This document shows positions 7,694-17,118 of a stretch of DNA of 55,113 nucleotides, piece by piece. How positions within the stretch are numbered: position 1 is the stretch's first letter; every line of letters starts with the position of its first letter. A program made the translations under genes and the position numbers. This DNA comes from Flammeovirgaceae bacterium (GTDB lineage Bacteria; Bacteroidota; Bacteroidia; Cytophagales; Cyclobacteriaceae), in NCBI GenBank assembly GCA_021298015.1, contig JAJTGY010000024.1:1-55113 (forward strand). The letters run 5' to 3'. Below the pieces are notes generated by a model, which ran no database searches, was not told where the DNA came from, and saw nothing but the letters and a program-made list of their open reading frames with translations.

Positions 7694-9016
7694 ACTGTTA
7701 TGAGTGGTATCGCTTACTTTACTTTGCGAATAATTAGCCAATCTAAGCACGTGTTAATGCAAAGCGAGTTAAAAGTAAACAAGATTCTGACAATTCTGAT
7801 TTGTCTTTCTTTTACAGGTTTTTTTTTCTCCATCATGGTGGGCAACCTGCTGTTGTTAGTTCTGTTGTTGTTTTGTGCCACCCGACTTAGGCCGGTTGAT
7901 TTGCTGGACTCGCTGCGCGGCAATTCTCTTCTTCAGCTTTTCTGCGCAAGTTATCTCCTGCTGTTGATTGGGCTTCTTTATACAAAAAACATCAGTGTTG
8001 GTTTCTTTGCGTTGGAAAAAAAAGTGGCCTTGCTGTTTGCACCATTGCTACTCATACCAACCCTTAAAAAGGTAAAATACCAAACTGAGGCACTGTTTAC
8101 ATACGTGGGACTAATCACAATTGTAAGTAGTTTTGTGATGCTACTAACCGCGGCCTGCCGATTCTATTTGCTGGATGTTTCAAACGCATTTTACTATCAG
8201 GAAATTACGCCTATCCACTACGTTTATTATGCTATCTACTTCGCAGTTGGTTCACTTTTCTTGATTAATTCTCTAATCAATCAAACCAAACATAGTGCGA
8301 CAATAAAATGGGGCCTTGTGGCGCTAACCGGGTTGTACGCTACTTTCATACTCGTTCTGATTGCATCAAAGACAGGCATCATCGCTTTCTTGGCGGGGCT
8401 TTCAATTCTCCTGTACAAGAAAATTGATCAAAAACGACTGGTGCTAATGGGATTAGTGCCGGTTATCATTAGCACCGGTGTTTTGCTTGCTACTAATCCC
8501 ACAACTCTTGAACGATTCAAAGAGCTCAATCATAGTTTGCATTTCCTTACACTGAATGACCTGCGTGGTGAGGAAATAAACATGAACGGCTTAAGTATGC
8601 GTCTTTTGTTTTGGAAAATTTCAACCACACATTTAATCAACGATGGACTTTTTTTGGCTGGAGTAGGAACTGGGGACGCACAAGATTACATCAATTCACT
8701 ATTTTTAATGCCTACCTATGACATCCCCAGTTATGTTGGTTGGGATCCCCACAATCAATGGGTTTTTGGTTTTGTTCAACTGGGACTCCTAGGGGTTGCG
8801 CTCCTTTTCTTAATCTATTTGAAATGTATTCGCATGGCTATCAAAACAGAAAATTACGACCTACTTGTATTTGTTATCATTACCGGCTTTTTTAGTCTCT
8901 CAGAATCGTTCCTTGAATCAAATAAAGGCATTGTGTTCTTCTCAGTATTATTACCCTTGCTTGTCCATCGGCAGCAGGTTATGCCTCAGTCAATGGCAGT
9001 CGTTGACAAAATCTGA
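7673..9016 (+). CDS. O-antigen polymerase/ligase family membrane protein (Wzy_C type), copy 2
   Basis: Up to 447 residues, with about 11-12 membrane helices. It has the family loop GVGTGDAQDYINSLF and later WDPHNQWVFGFVQLGLLGV. The first possible start is a GTG at 7673, inside the divergent promoter. ATG at 7700 or, more likely, ATG at 7757 (MQSELKVNKIL, directly before the first helix) are better candidates. A near-promoter element (TACTTTG, about 7729-7735) just ahead of 7757 fits the later start. It stands alone on the plus strand between minus-strand genes, and its end overlaps the end of the GT39 gene by 31 nt. Polymerase or ligase role cannot be decided from sequence. Confidence 0.85.
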   Translation: MKKNSRKTVMSGIAYFTLRIISQSKHVLMQSELKVNKILTILICLSFTGFFFSIMVGNLLLLVLLLFCATRLRPVDLLDSLRGNSLLQLFCASYLLLLIGLLYTKNISVGFFALEKKVALLFAPLLLIPTLKKVKYQTEALFTYVGLITIVSSFVMLLTAACRFYLLDVSNAFYYQEITPIHYVYYAIYFAVGSLFLINSLINQTKHSATIKWGLVALTGLYATFILVLIASKTGIIAFLAGLSILLYKKIDQKRLVLMGLVPVIISTGVLLATNPTTLERFKELNHSLHFLTLNDLRGEEINMNGLSMRLLFWKISTTHLINDGLFLAGVGTGDAQDYINSLFLMPTYDIPSYVGWDPHNQWVFGFVQLGLLGVALLFLIYLKCIRMAIKTENYDLLVFVIITGFFSLSESFLESNKGIVFFSVLLPLLVHRQQVMPQSMAVVDKI

Positions 9017-10461
9017 TTTCGCTTGTATTCTGTTAATAGAAATCCGTCCACCAGTATAGTTTGGATTATGTGGTATTCATCATTAATGACCTTCAACTGT
9101 TCATCTGAAGCCCCCTCATCGGGGAAAGTAGTTGAGCTGATGAGCCATAGAACATCGAACTGTTTTAACCTATCCGTGCCAGCAAAACGTGGCTCCATAA
9201 TGGGATAGTCAATTTGGTAGATCTTGAAATAATATCGGAGATACCAGGCATAGTTTGCTAGTACCATTACTTTTTCTTCTCTTGCCTCTGCAACCGCCAG
9301 CACAACTTCACGCCACTTCTGCCTTGGGCTTCGGTCGTGGTAAAGGCGCTCAAAAAAAAATGAATTAATGAAGAAGCAAATCATCAAAACGATGAGTACC
9401 ATATAATTTAAAACAGCCGAACGACCATTAATCCCTCCAAGTCCATAAGGATCAAACGCCATTGAAACAAAAAGAATAACCGCTGGAACAGCAATAAAAC
9501 TATACTTGTACTCAAGCATCGGCATTCGAAACCAGGAATAGATAAGTGGAATTAGAAAGGCCAAGACCACCCAACCAGTCATTACAAAAAGCTGGAGCCT
9601 GTTTGATTGATCATTGAAATTTCGAATCATTTCTCGTGTTACCCAGGCGCTGAGCCCCGCACACAAAGCGACCGTAACTGGATCCCTAAAGTAGACATAA
9701 TAGTATTGGACGGGGAAGTACCACGGCACTTGCTCTAAATGGAAGCTCTCAATGGAAAGGTCGGATAAAATCACCGGCAGCCAATGCAACAGTGAAAGCC
9801 CGGCCAATAGCCCGGAACCAAAAGCTAAGCTAATTAACCTCCAGTTAAACAGACGAAATGCAAAAATAACAACAATGAAAATAATCAACTGCGAGGCAAA
9901 AACAACCATTCCAAAATAATGGGTATTGAGCAAAGCAGAAGTACAAAATGCATACAGCAGAAAGTCAACCGGCTTTTTATTTTTAATCGCCCGAAAAAAA
10001 AACAAATAGGACAAGGAAGAAAAAAAGAAAACGAGAGGATAAAAACGCACCTGTCGCGAATGATCAACATGGAAATAATTGATAGCCGTAAGCAAAGCGG
10101 CAACAAGGCCAACCCGCCACCCCTTAAACTCCCTACCAAGAAAAAACATTGAAATGATACCCAATAGCCCGGTGACAGAGCCAAGTAGCCGTCCGACTAC
10201 GTCATTATATCCAAAAAGCTTATACCACGCATTCAGAATCAGAAAGAAAAGTGGCGGTTGATCTGTTTTGCAATACTCAATCACTTCTGCAAAACTTTTA
10301 TCTGGTGACGCGCCAATGGCACTGTGAATTTCATCCATCCACAAACCGTTATCGTCAAGGTTGTATACGCGCAGCCCCGCGGCCAGTAAGAAAATCAACA
10401 CCAAATAAATATAGCCTCTTCGGGGCATCGGTTCGAAAGTTGAATTGGCCTGCGTTTTCAA
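8986..10461 (-). CDS. GT39/ArnT-like polytopic glycosyltransferase
   Basis: Inner-membrane GT-C glycosyltransferase of 491 residues that would use a polyprenyl-phosphate-linked sugar and act on the periplasmic side. The first periplasmic loop carries GLWMDEIHSAIGASPDKSF and then TDQPPLFFLILNAWYKLFG. This is the DE plus P-P-L-F pattern of the PMT/ArnT family, with the aspartate-glutamate likely catalytic. About 11 helices follow. The chosen start is TTG at 10461, whose bases form TTGA with the stop of the upstream GT4 gene. An ATG at 10428 (MPRRGYIY) is the alternative and would only shorten the tail. It could add a branch sugar to a lipid-linked glycan. The 3' end overlaps the Wzy-like gene on the other strand. 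Confidence 0.85.
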   Translation of the reverse strand: MKTQANSTFEPMPRRGYIYLVLIFLLAAGLRVYNLDDNGLWMDEIHSAIGASPDKSFAEVIEYCKTDQPPLFFLILNAWYKLFGYNDVVGRLLGSVTGLLGIISMFFLGREFKGWRVGLVAALLTAINYFHVDHSRQVRFYPLVFFFSSLSYLFFFRAIKNKKPVDFLLYAFCTSALLNTHYFGMVVFASQLIIFIVVIFAFRLFNWRLISLAFGSGLLAGLSLLHWLPVILSDLSIESFHLEQVPWYFPVQYYYVYFRDPVTVALCAGLSAWVTREMIRNFNDQSNRLQLFVMTGWVVLAFLIPLIYSWFRMPMLEYKYSFIAVPAVILFVSMAFDPYGLGGINGRSAVLNYMVLIVLMICFFINSFFFERLYHDRSPRQKWREVVLAVAEAREEKVMVLANYAWYLRYYFKIYQIDYPIMEPRFAGTDRLKQFDVLWLISSTTFPDEGASDEQLKVINDEYHIIQTILVDGFLLTEYKRNQILSTTAID

Positions 10462-11573
10462 AAGTAGATTTGATTTTTTTCAAAAACAGCGATAAAATTC
10501 CTAGCCGTAGACTCCCAGGCAAACCCTGAGGCGTGCCTGATTCCCCGACTGACCATTTCACGATACAGTTCCTGATCATCAAGCAAGCGGTCAATCACTG
10601 CAGCCAGTTCCTGCGGTTGCTGGGGTGAAAAAAACAGTGCTGCATTTCCACAAACCTCGGGCAGGCAGGTGGCATTTGAAGAAACAACAGGGACTCCAGA
10701 GGCCATTGCTTCTAATGGCGGAAGTCCGAAACCCTCAGCGTAGGATGGAAAACAAAATACCGTAGCGCCAGCGTATATGGCAGGAAGATCCTCATCGGCA
10801 GTCCAGCCGGTAAAAATCAGGCGGTTGCTTACCTGATCGTCTTTAGCCAATAAACGAAAGTCAGATTGCTTCCAATCCTCCTTGCCAACAATCACCAGGG
10901 GAATTGAGCGATCCCGTATTTTACTCAGTGCTCTGACAAGTAACTCAATGTTTTTTCTGGCATTTAACCTGCCTACATATAGAAGGTATCGATTAGGTAA
11001 GTTGTATTTCCTTTTTACATCCTCTTTCCTGTGCCCCGACTTATGCTGCATTGGAGTAAAAGACTTCTCAACCCCGATATATATTACCTGTATTTTCTCC
11101 AAGTTCGAAAAACCATGCCTGGTCATTCTACTTTTTTCCTCATATGATAATGTGACAATTTGATCGGAAAACCATGACAAGTACTTTATAAAAAAAAAAT
11201 AAAGTCTTTCAAGTGGGCTAAAATATTGTGGAAATGAAACAAAAAGAGCATCAAAAATATATGCCACCTTCCTTCCGACAAAAAAAGGTGAGACAAAATT
11301 CTGGAAAAGCATAACATCCAACTTCAGTCTGTTGGCTTTCAACGGCACCACAAACAAATTTGACAACAGGTTGTTGCCAGCCCAAACGTAAACCAGCCAG
11401 ACATTCTGAGAACCCGGAAATAACACCTGCTGATCCTTGTACTTCTTATTTAGAAAAATGTAATACTGGTTACTGCGATCGATGGCGAGAATGTTATTGA
11501 CTAAATTCCGAATAACTCGCACACCGCTTGGCGGCCCCCCGAAGTACCATTTGGCATCAATACCAATCTTCAT
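10458..11573 (-). CDS. GT4 glycosyltransferase, paralogue A
   Basis: Cytosolic GT-B enzyme of 371 residues. It starts [18 protein letters not shown] and has the donor-domain features [29 protein letters not shown] and the E-x7-E-like [19 protein letters not shown]. The ATG at 11573 forms an ATGA overlap with the upstream Wzy-like gene (stop 11570), so coupled translation is likely and the longer frame to 11654 is rejected. It is a clear paralogue of the gene at 18419-19540: same N-terminal motif, same length, same C-terminal block. Mannosyl-, rhamnosyl- or glucosyltransferase activity is possible; the donor is not readable. Confidence 0.92.
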   Translation of the reverse strand: MKIGIDAKWYFGGPPSGVRVIRNLVNNILAIDRSNQYYIFLNKKYKDQQVLFPGSQNVWLVYVWAGNNLLSNLFVVPLKANRLKLDVMLFQNFVSPFFVGRKVAYIFDALFVSFPQYFSPLERLYFFFIKYLSWFSDQIVTLSYEEKSRMTRHGFSNLEKIQVIYIGVEKSFTPMQHKSGHRKEDVKRKYNLPNRYLLYVGRLNARKNIELLVRALSKIRDRSIPLVIVGKEDWKQSDFRLLAKDDQVSNRLIFTGWTADEDLPAIYAGATVFCFPSYAEGFGLPPLEAMASGVPVVSSNATCLPEVCGNAALFFSPQQPQELAAVIDRLLDDQELYREMVSRGIRHASGFAWESTARNFIAVFEKNQIYF

Positions 11574-12889
11574 GAATTTACCCTCAGTTGTGTCTTGCAA
11601 TACTGTAACAACGCAAGATTTATTGCCCAATACACAAATGGAAATGATATCCATACAACGGACGAAGCTTGCGATCCTACTAAAATAACAATATTTCCGC
11701 CCAAAAAACCCAATACCATACTTCGTTCAATTGAATTCGGCAAAAGTCGATAAACATTAAAGTTTTGAAACAGAAAAAATGCAAAGAAAAAGAACCAGCA
11801 AATCAAGCCGAACATGCCGGTGTCATGTAAAGCTTGAAAAAAAAGTCCATTTAGCCAACCAACTGGACCGGCCGTACCTGTTACCTCGCCAGTGTGTGGA
11901 TTCACAAAGACATTGTTTGCCGAGAAAATGCCGTTGCCAATCAACGGACTTTGCTTAAAGCCACGCCACGCCTCCTCCATCGAAACCAGCCGCGGGATTG
12001 CTGTGCCGGTGGAGAAATCAAACAAACCAAAGCCCATTTTATAATAAACAGCCTTTTTAAAACTACTTTCGTCCGGAAGCAAAACCATAATTACAGCCAA
12101 AGTAAAAACGGCCAATAGGCCGATCGCCAAAAGTCGGGAAAGCACGGCTTTTCGCTTTGAGACAAACACCATCACTAAGATGGCCATGGCTAAGCCAACA
12201 AATGCCGACCGGGTGTAGGACAGGAGTAAAGCAAGCCCAAGGATCGCGAATGCCCCTGTAATGCGGGCACCACGGATATCGGTCAAATAAATGGCTGCTA
12301 CAATTGAAAGAACGGCTCCGGTTGTGATACCAAAAAGGTTGGGTTCGATTGAAAAGGACCGTATAGATGGAATTGCTTGGGCTACGCTGGCTACATTAAA
12401 CTTGTTTATGTGATCAAATGTTGCCCCTAAATTGTTAGCGCCAGTAGACCAAGCGATTACCAAACACAAAACACCAAACCACGCGGCCAGTTTGGCTGAT
12501 TGTACCAAAGTTGAAAACAACTGCTGTGCAGTAAGTTCCCGAAATGTCCATTTGCAAATAAAAAACAACACGAGAAATGAAGTTAAGTTAAGGGCTCCAG
12601 TAATAGACCTCATTGGCAAGCCCGAGAAAAGAAATGTTGAAATCATCGAAATCAGCCAAACACAAAGCAGCAAAACATCAGCTCCACTGATGGAAATACG
12701 AAAAATTGTTTTGTTATGGCTCCATCTTGCAGCGTGGTATGTCAAAATAATTGGAATAAGCAAGTGAGACATGCTTATGCCAATGGTTCCAATTTCGAGG
12801 CGCAACCCAGAACAAAACGCGCTAAAAATTAAAATGGAAGCAACCCAGACTTTAGGTCGCCATTTAATGAACCGTAGTTGCGAACGCAT
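11570..12889 (-). CDS. O-antigen polymerase/ligase family membrane protein (Wzy_C type), copy 3
   Basis: Membrane protein of 439 residues with about 12 helices. It shows SYTRSAFVGLAMAILVM in a central helix and a periplasmic loop with SPLIGNGIFSANNVF and GLFFQALHDTGMFGLICW, as in the Wzy_C family. ATG at 12889. It heads a three-gene minus-strand unit with 4-nt overlaps (Wzy-like, GT4, GT39), so these three probably act in one assembly step. It is less similar to the other two copies at motif level, having HD instead of HNQ in the loop. Ligase or polymerase role is open. Confidence 0.82.
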   Translation of the reverse strand: MRSQLRFIKWRPKVWVASILIFSAFCSGLRLEIGTIGISMSHLLIPIILTYHAARWSHNKTIFRISISGADVLLLCVWLISMISTFLFSGLPMRSITGALNLTSFLVLFFICKWTFRELTAQQLFSTLVQSAKLAAWFGVLCLVIAWSTGANNLGATFDHINKFNVASVAQAIPSIRSFSIEPNLFGITTGAVLSIVAAIYLTDIRGARITGAFAILGLALLLSYTRSAFVGLAMAILVMVFVSKRKAVLSRLLAIGLLAVFTLAVIMVLLPDESSFKKAVYYKMGFGLFDFSTGTAIPRLVSMEEAWRGFKQSPLIGNGIFSANNVFVNPHTGEVTGTAGPVGWLNGLFFQALHDTGMFGLICWFFFFAFFLFQNFNVYRLLPNSIERSMVLGFLGGNIVILVGSQASSVVWISFPFVYWAINLALLQYCKTQLRVNS

Positions 12890-12967
12890 TCGTTGTTCTA
12901 GCTGCCAATTTGAAACAAATATCAGACTAATTTTCGGAAACCACGCGGTTCGTTTGTTTTGTTCCCC

Positions 12968-12975
12968 TACCTTTG
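12968..12975 (+). promoter_or_regulatory. Possible -7 promoter element for the GT9-gmd-rmd unit
   Basis: TACCTTTG matches the TANNTTTG -7 element of Bacteroidota. No good TTTG is seen 19-21 nt upstream, so this rests on one half only. If correct, transcription starts near 12982 and the glycosyltransferase must begin downstream, at TTG 12995. Confidence 0.35.
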
Positions 12976-12994
12976 TACCGCAAAAACAGCTCCT

Positions 12995-14179
12995 TTGAGT
13001 ATCTCACGTCTGAGAAATCAATTTATCATTTACACTGGGCTTTTTCGGAACCTTGGCTTAGTTATTTTTGATTTACTTGTGATTCCCTTTCTTCCTCGAA
13101 ATAAGAATGACGAGAATGTTGTTGTTATAGTCAGGCTCGATGATATTGGTGATTTCGTTACTTGGCTTAGGCCAGCTCAACAAATCCGCCAGCACTATCA
13201 ATCACAGAGAATCATGCTAATTGCTAATGAGACATGGCGTGAACTCGCGTACATCTTTCCTTTCTGGGATGAAATTATCGGAATTGACGTTAAACGACTA
13301 AAGTCTGATATTCCCTATCGGTGGTCTGTTTTTCTGAATATCCCTAGGTTAAATGCATATACAATAATTCAACCGACATATTTTTGTTTTCTCGTTACTG
13401 GGGACTCGATTGTCAGAATGTCGAGAGCAAAAAATAGAATTGGCTCATTTGGCGATTTACCCCTCACCAAGAGGGGGTGGCAAAAACGAATAGCTAATCT
13501 TTTTTATACCCGTTTAGTTGATACCACACCGCAACCACTGAGTGTCCTTTTGCGCAATCAAGAATTTTGTCGTCAGTTGATGGGCGAAAATCATGAGTTG
13601 AAGCCAGTTGAAGTGCCCGCATTTATCCCTCCTACCCTTCAATACCAGAATTATTTTCTCGTATTCCCGGGATCAAATGGTTCTTATAAGATTTGGCCCA
13701 AAGAATATTTTGCATCTCTTGTTTCCGACTTGGAGTCTCTAACTGGCTTAAAGCCGATCCTGTGTGGGTCTGAAAGTGAGCGTGATCTCTGCGGCTGGAT
13801 TCAATCGCGAGTTACTTCTGCACGAAACCTTGCAGGCAAAACGACCCTGCTGGACACGTTAGATTTAGTGAAAAAGGCTCGATTTGTTTTATCTAATGAC
13901 AGTGCCGCGGTTCATTTAGGTGCAATGCTGAAAGTTGATTCTTTTGCGATTGTCGGGGGGGGACACTTCGGACTGTTTTTGCCATACCCGCGAGAATGGC
14001 AAGGGCTACACCCGGTAATCATTAACTTTGAAATGCCTTGCTATGGTTGTGGCTGGCGTTGTCATTTATCGAATTCGGCTCAGTCACCGTTTCCCTGTGT
14101 AAAATATATTACACCGCAAGTAGCGTTTGAGGTGATTTCAAAAAAGCTTCTAGAGAAAGAGTATGTAAAAAGTAACTAG
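12995..14179 (+). CDS. Glycosyltransferase family 9 (heptosyltransferase-like)
   Basis: Cytosolic GT-B enzyme of about 394 residues. The N-terminal domain has the family motif [19 protein letters not shown]. The C-terminal domain has [19 protein letters not shown] and [18 protein letters not shown], as in ADP-heptose:LPS heptosyltransferases, and a cysteine-rich end [11 protein letters not shown]. No ATG lies near the family N-terminus. TTG at 12995 (reading [10 protein letters not shown]) was chosen because a -7 element at 12968-12975 would exclude the earlier TTG at 12959. It precedes gmd by 22 nt and is likely cotranscribed with gmd and rmd. In O-antigen clusters GT9 members can transfer sugars other than heptose, so the substrate is open. 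Confidence 0.85.
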   Translation: MSISRLRNQFIIYTGLFRNLGLVIFDLLVIPFLPRNKNDENVVVIVRLDDIGDFVTWLRPAQQIRQHYQSQRIMLIANETWRELAYIFPFWDEIIGIDVKRLKSDIPYRWSVFLNIPRLNAYTIIQPTYFCFLVTGDSIVRMSRAKNRIGSFGDLPLTKRGWQKRIANLFYTRLVDTTPQPLSVLLRNQEFCRQLMGENHELKPVEVPAFIPPTLQYQNYFLVFPGSNGSYKIWPKEYFASLVSDLESLTGLKPILCGSESERDLCGWIQSRVTSARNLAGKTTLLDTLDLVKKARFVLSNDSAAVHLGAMLKVDSFAIVGGGHFGLFLPYPREWQGLHPVIINFEMPCYGCGWRCHLSNSAQSPFPCVKYITPQVAFEVISKKLLEKEYVKSN

Positions 14180-14201
14180 CGATTCAATCGACTTTTTTAA
14201 A

Positions 14202-15236
14202 ATGAAAAAAGCAATTATCACCGGTATCACCGGGCAGGATGGTGCCTACTTGGCCGAGCTGCTGCTCAACAACGGTTATCAGGTTTTTGGTACCTACAGG
14301 CGTTCCAGCTCAAACAATTTCTGGCGAATCGAGTACCTCGGAATACACGAACATCCAAACCTTAAATTGGTGGAGTATGACTTGAATGATCAATCCTCCA
14401 GTGTGCGGCTGATCAAAGATTTTGAACCGGATGAGGTTTACAATCTGGCCGCTCAAAGCTTCGTAGGCGTATCTTTTGATCAACCGTTGTCAACTGCGTT
14501 AACCACAGGAATTGGTGCTCTTCACCTTCTAGAGGCTATTCGCATCATTAATCCCCGTGTGCGCTTCTATCAGGCATCCACATCTGAAATGTTCGGCAAG
14601 GTGCAGGCGGTACCTCAAACCGAAAGCACACCGTTTTATCCGCGCAGCCCGTATGGCTTTTCAAAACTATTTGCACACTGGGCTACTGTTAACTATCGTG
14701 AATCGTATGGCATTTTTGGCGTGAGTGGCATTCTTTTTAATCACGAGTCCCCGCTTCGTGGGCAGGAATTTGTGACGCGCAAAATCACCAACAGCGTTGC
14801 GCGAATTGTTTTGGGGAAGCAGGAAGTAATTGAGCTGGGTAACCTGGATGCAAAACGTGACTGGGGCTACGCCAAAGAATACGTTGAGGGCATGTATAAA
14901 ATGATGCAAGCTGAACATCCGGAGACATTTGTACTTTCATCCAATCAAGCCCACACCGTTCGCGAATTTGTTGAACTGGCATTTCGTCATGCAGGTGTTT
15001 CGCTCGTTTGGAAGGGAGCCGGTGTTGATGAAAAAGGGTATGACCAGGTTAGCGGAAAGCTCAGGGTCGTGATCAACCCCAGATACTTTCGTCCGGCAGA
15101 AGTTGATCTTTTGATTGGTGATCCATCGAAAGCAAAAAAAATGCTTAATTGGTCGGCCTCCATTTCACTAGATGAGTTATGTCGTATTATGGTAGAAGCT
15201 GATCTAAAACGAAATAAGGATGGATTTTCCTTCTAG
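14202..15236 (+). CDS. gmd: GDP-mannose 4,6-dehydratase
   Basis: Cytosolic extended SDR that converts GDP-D-mannose to GDP-4-keto-6-deoxy-D-mannose. The 344 residues are typical. The NADP motif GITGQDG is at residues 8-14. The active site has Thr127 and Glu129 in ASTSEMFG, and Tyr151-x3-Lys155 in [22 protein letters not shown] is diagnostic for GMDs. The partner gene rmd starts 17 nt before this gene ends. The next enzyme is a reductase rather than a GDP-fucose synthase, so the product is most likely GDP-D-rhamnose. Confidence 0.96.
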   Translation: MKKAIITGITGQDGAYLAELLLNNGYQVFGTYRRSSSNNFWRIEYLGIHEHPNLKLVEYDLNDQSSSVRLIKDFEPDEVYNLAAQSFVGVSFDQPLSTALTTGIGALHLLEAIRIINPRVRFYQASTSEMFGKVQAVPQTESTPFYPRSPYGFSKLFAHWATVNYRESYGIFGVSGILFNHESPLRGQEFVTRKITNSVARIVLGKQEVIELGNLDAKRDWGYAKEYVEGMYKMMQAEHPETFVLSSNQAHTVREFVELAFRHAGVSLVWKGAGVDEKGYDQVSGKLRVVINPRYFRPAEVDLLIGDPSKAKKMLNWSASISLDELCRIMVEADLKRNKDGFSF

Positions 15237-16122
15237 TTCGCGTAGGGTCATCATCACGGGAGTGAATGGGTTTACTGGCTACTATTTGAAGGCTTTGCTG
15301 GAGGCTCGCGGCTATCGGGTTTTTGGCATAGGCGTTGACATCGCAAAAGAAGCAGCCCATCATTTCAAAAGTGACATCGGAGACACTGATCGGCTGATTG
15401 AGATATTGGAGAAAGTGCAGCCGCACTATATTTTCCATCTTGCGGCTATCTCGTTTGTTGAACATAGCAATGTTCCCGCCATGTATCAAATCAATGTTTT
15501 GGGAACAGAGTCGCTGCTTCGCGCAGTCGTGGCTTCAAAAGTCAAGCCGGAAAAGATTTTGCTTGCCAGCAGTGCAGCTGTTTACGGTGATCAAAATAGA
15601 GAAGTCTTGGATGAAACGCTTGCCGTTAATCCAAAAAACCACTATGGCATCAGCAAGTGGGGTATGGAGCAAATCGCCAGAAATTTTTTTGACAAACTTC
15701 CCATTTTAATTGTCCGGCCGTTCAACTACACAGGTGTTGGCCAGTCGCCCAATTTTGTCATTCCGAAGATTATCCAGCAATTCAAATCACGGGCTGAATT
15801 GATCGAATTGGGAAACTTGGATGTGTTCAGGGAATTCAACCACGTGCAATTTGTATGCGAGCTGTACGAGAAGCTCATACATTCCCAAGCGGTTGGAGAG
15901 GTTGTGAATGTTTGTAGCGGTCGGGCTTTCTCGCTGCAGCAAGTCTTGGATATTGTTTCCGAAATAAGTGGTCATCAGCTGCGTGTGGTGCAGAACCCAG
16001 CGTTTATGAGGCAAAATGAGATTCGGGTTTTGGCAGGCAATACGGATAAACTGGAGAATTTTGTCGGGGCTTTACCAGAAGCAAGTTTAAAGGCAACCCT
16101 TCAGACGTTTTTCAATCATTAG
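15220..16122 (+). CDS. rmd: GDP-4-keto-6-deoxy-D-mannose reductase (GDP-D-rhamnose forming)
   Basis: Extended SDR of 300 residues that most likely reduces the Gmd product at C4 to GDP-D-rhamnose. The NAD(P) motif GVNGFTG is at 14-20. Ser118-Ser119 (LASSAAVYG) and Tyr142-x3-Lys146 ([10 protein letters not shown]) form the active site. The later motif [19 protein letters not shown] matches Rmd rather than GDP-fucose synthase. It overlaps gmd by 17 nt, giving a coupled two-enzyme pathway from GDP-mannose. Its end overlaps the convergent FkbM methyltransferase gene by 11 nt. A related talose-forming specificity cannot be excluded by sequence. Confidence 0.88.
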   Translation: MDFPSSSRRVIITGVNGFTGYYLKALLEARGYRVFGIGVDIAKEAAHHFKSDIGDTDRLIEILEKVQPHYIFHLAAISFVEHSNVPAMYQINVLGTESLLRAVVASKVKPEKILLASSAAVYGDQNREVLDETLAVNPKNHYGISKWGMEQIARNFFDKLPILIVRPFNYTGVGQSPNFVIPKIIQQFKSRAELIELGNLDVFREFNHVQFVCELYEKLIHSQAVGEVVNVCSGRAFSLQQVLDIVSEISGHQLRVVQNPAFMRQNEIRVLAGNTDKLENFVGALPEASLKATLQTFFNH

Positions 16123-16909
16123 TACACCACAGGTTTGTGTGATGGGTCAATGGCTCTAAATCCTCAAATGACTCGACTTTTTGATCAATTTCATGATCTA
16201 GCCCCACATTGCGAATGTGACCATAAATGGAGGTAAGAAATTGATAGATTTTTCTTCCGTGATCCGGGCTAATCTGATTATAGAGCGGAAGCGAATACTC
16301 AATTAACAACTTTGGCTTATAGGTTCGCATGGTTTGCTCGGCCCCCTGCAAAACTTCCCATTCAAAACCTTCTACATCGATTTTCATCATGCCAATACTG
16401 GAGGGGTGTTGCTGAAGAAAATCATCCAGTTTGCGAACTTCTACCATTTGCTCGCGGCTTTTGTTCTTCTTGAAAAGTATTGAGGATCCACCCATGTTAG
16501 CGGCCTCCGAAAATATAGGCATAAATCCGTTAGATGATCCTAATGCCAAGTTGTATGCTCTTATATTCGAAAAATTGTTGTGGCTAATGGTTAATGAAAG
16601 TTGATTAAAAAGTTTTGTAATCGGCTCGAAACAATAAACAGTTTCGCAAAAACGGCTTGCATATAACCCATGTTGCCCAATGTTTGATCCAATGTCAAAA
16701 AAAACATCGGTACACTGAAGATGGCGGGAGATCAGTCTCAAAAAATTTGGTTCAAGCGATCCATTAAGGTAGATCGCGGAATCCACCCAGCCATTTGCTG
16801 GATTCAAAAAAATCTGAAATTCTATTTTGTCTAATCTGAACGGGTAAAAACCTTTTTTATTAAACAAGCTAACTTGCATGATTTCTGGCGGCACCGGCCT
16901 CCCCAACAA
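16112..16909 (-). CDS. FkbM family methyltransferase, copy 1
   Basis: Predicted SAM-dependent O-methyltransferase (FkbM family) of up to 265 residues. Motif I is DVFFDIGSNIGQHGLYA, followed by the acidic VYCFEPI that would bind the SAM ribose. GMMKIDVEGFEWEVLQG is the diagnostic later motif. The first possible start is TTG at 16909; ATG at 16879 (MQVSLFNKKG) is the conservative choice. In polysaccharide clusters such enzymes usually methylate a sugar hydroxyl, here perhaps a terminal residue. It is transcribed against gmd-rmd with overlapping 3' ends and diverges from the Wzx gene across about 210 nt with no other feature recognised. Confidence 0.88.
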   Translation of the reverse strand: MLGRPVPPEIMQVSLFNKKGFYPFRLDKIEFQIFLNPANGWVDSAIYLNGSLEPNFLRLISRHLQCTDVFFDIGSNIGQHGLYASRFCETVYCFEPITKLFNQLSLTISHNNFSNIRAYNLALGSSNGFMPIFSEAANMGGSSILFKKNKSREQMVEVRKLDDFLQQHPSSIGMMKIDVEGFEWEVLQGAEQTMRTYKPKLLIEYSLPLYNQISPDHGRKIYQFLTSIYGHIRNVGLDHEIDQKVESFEDLEPLTHHTNLWCTND

Positions 16910-17118
16910 CCGCTTGCAGAATTAGAAAACCTGGAAAAGGAAAGTGTACAGCGCTGGTGAGTAATTCAGCAACTGGACCTTTGCACGTGTTTTTAATGCC
17001 GAAATTATGTAAGTTAGATGCAAATTTATACATCCGTTTCACAAAACCACCATATAGCTAAGGTTAACCTCTGGAAATACCTACCTTTACCCGTCATATT
17101 ATCACTACACTCGTTCAG

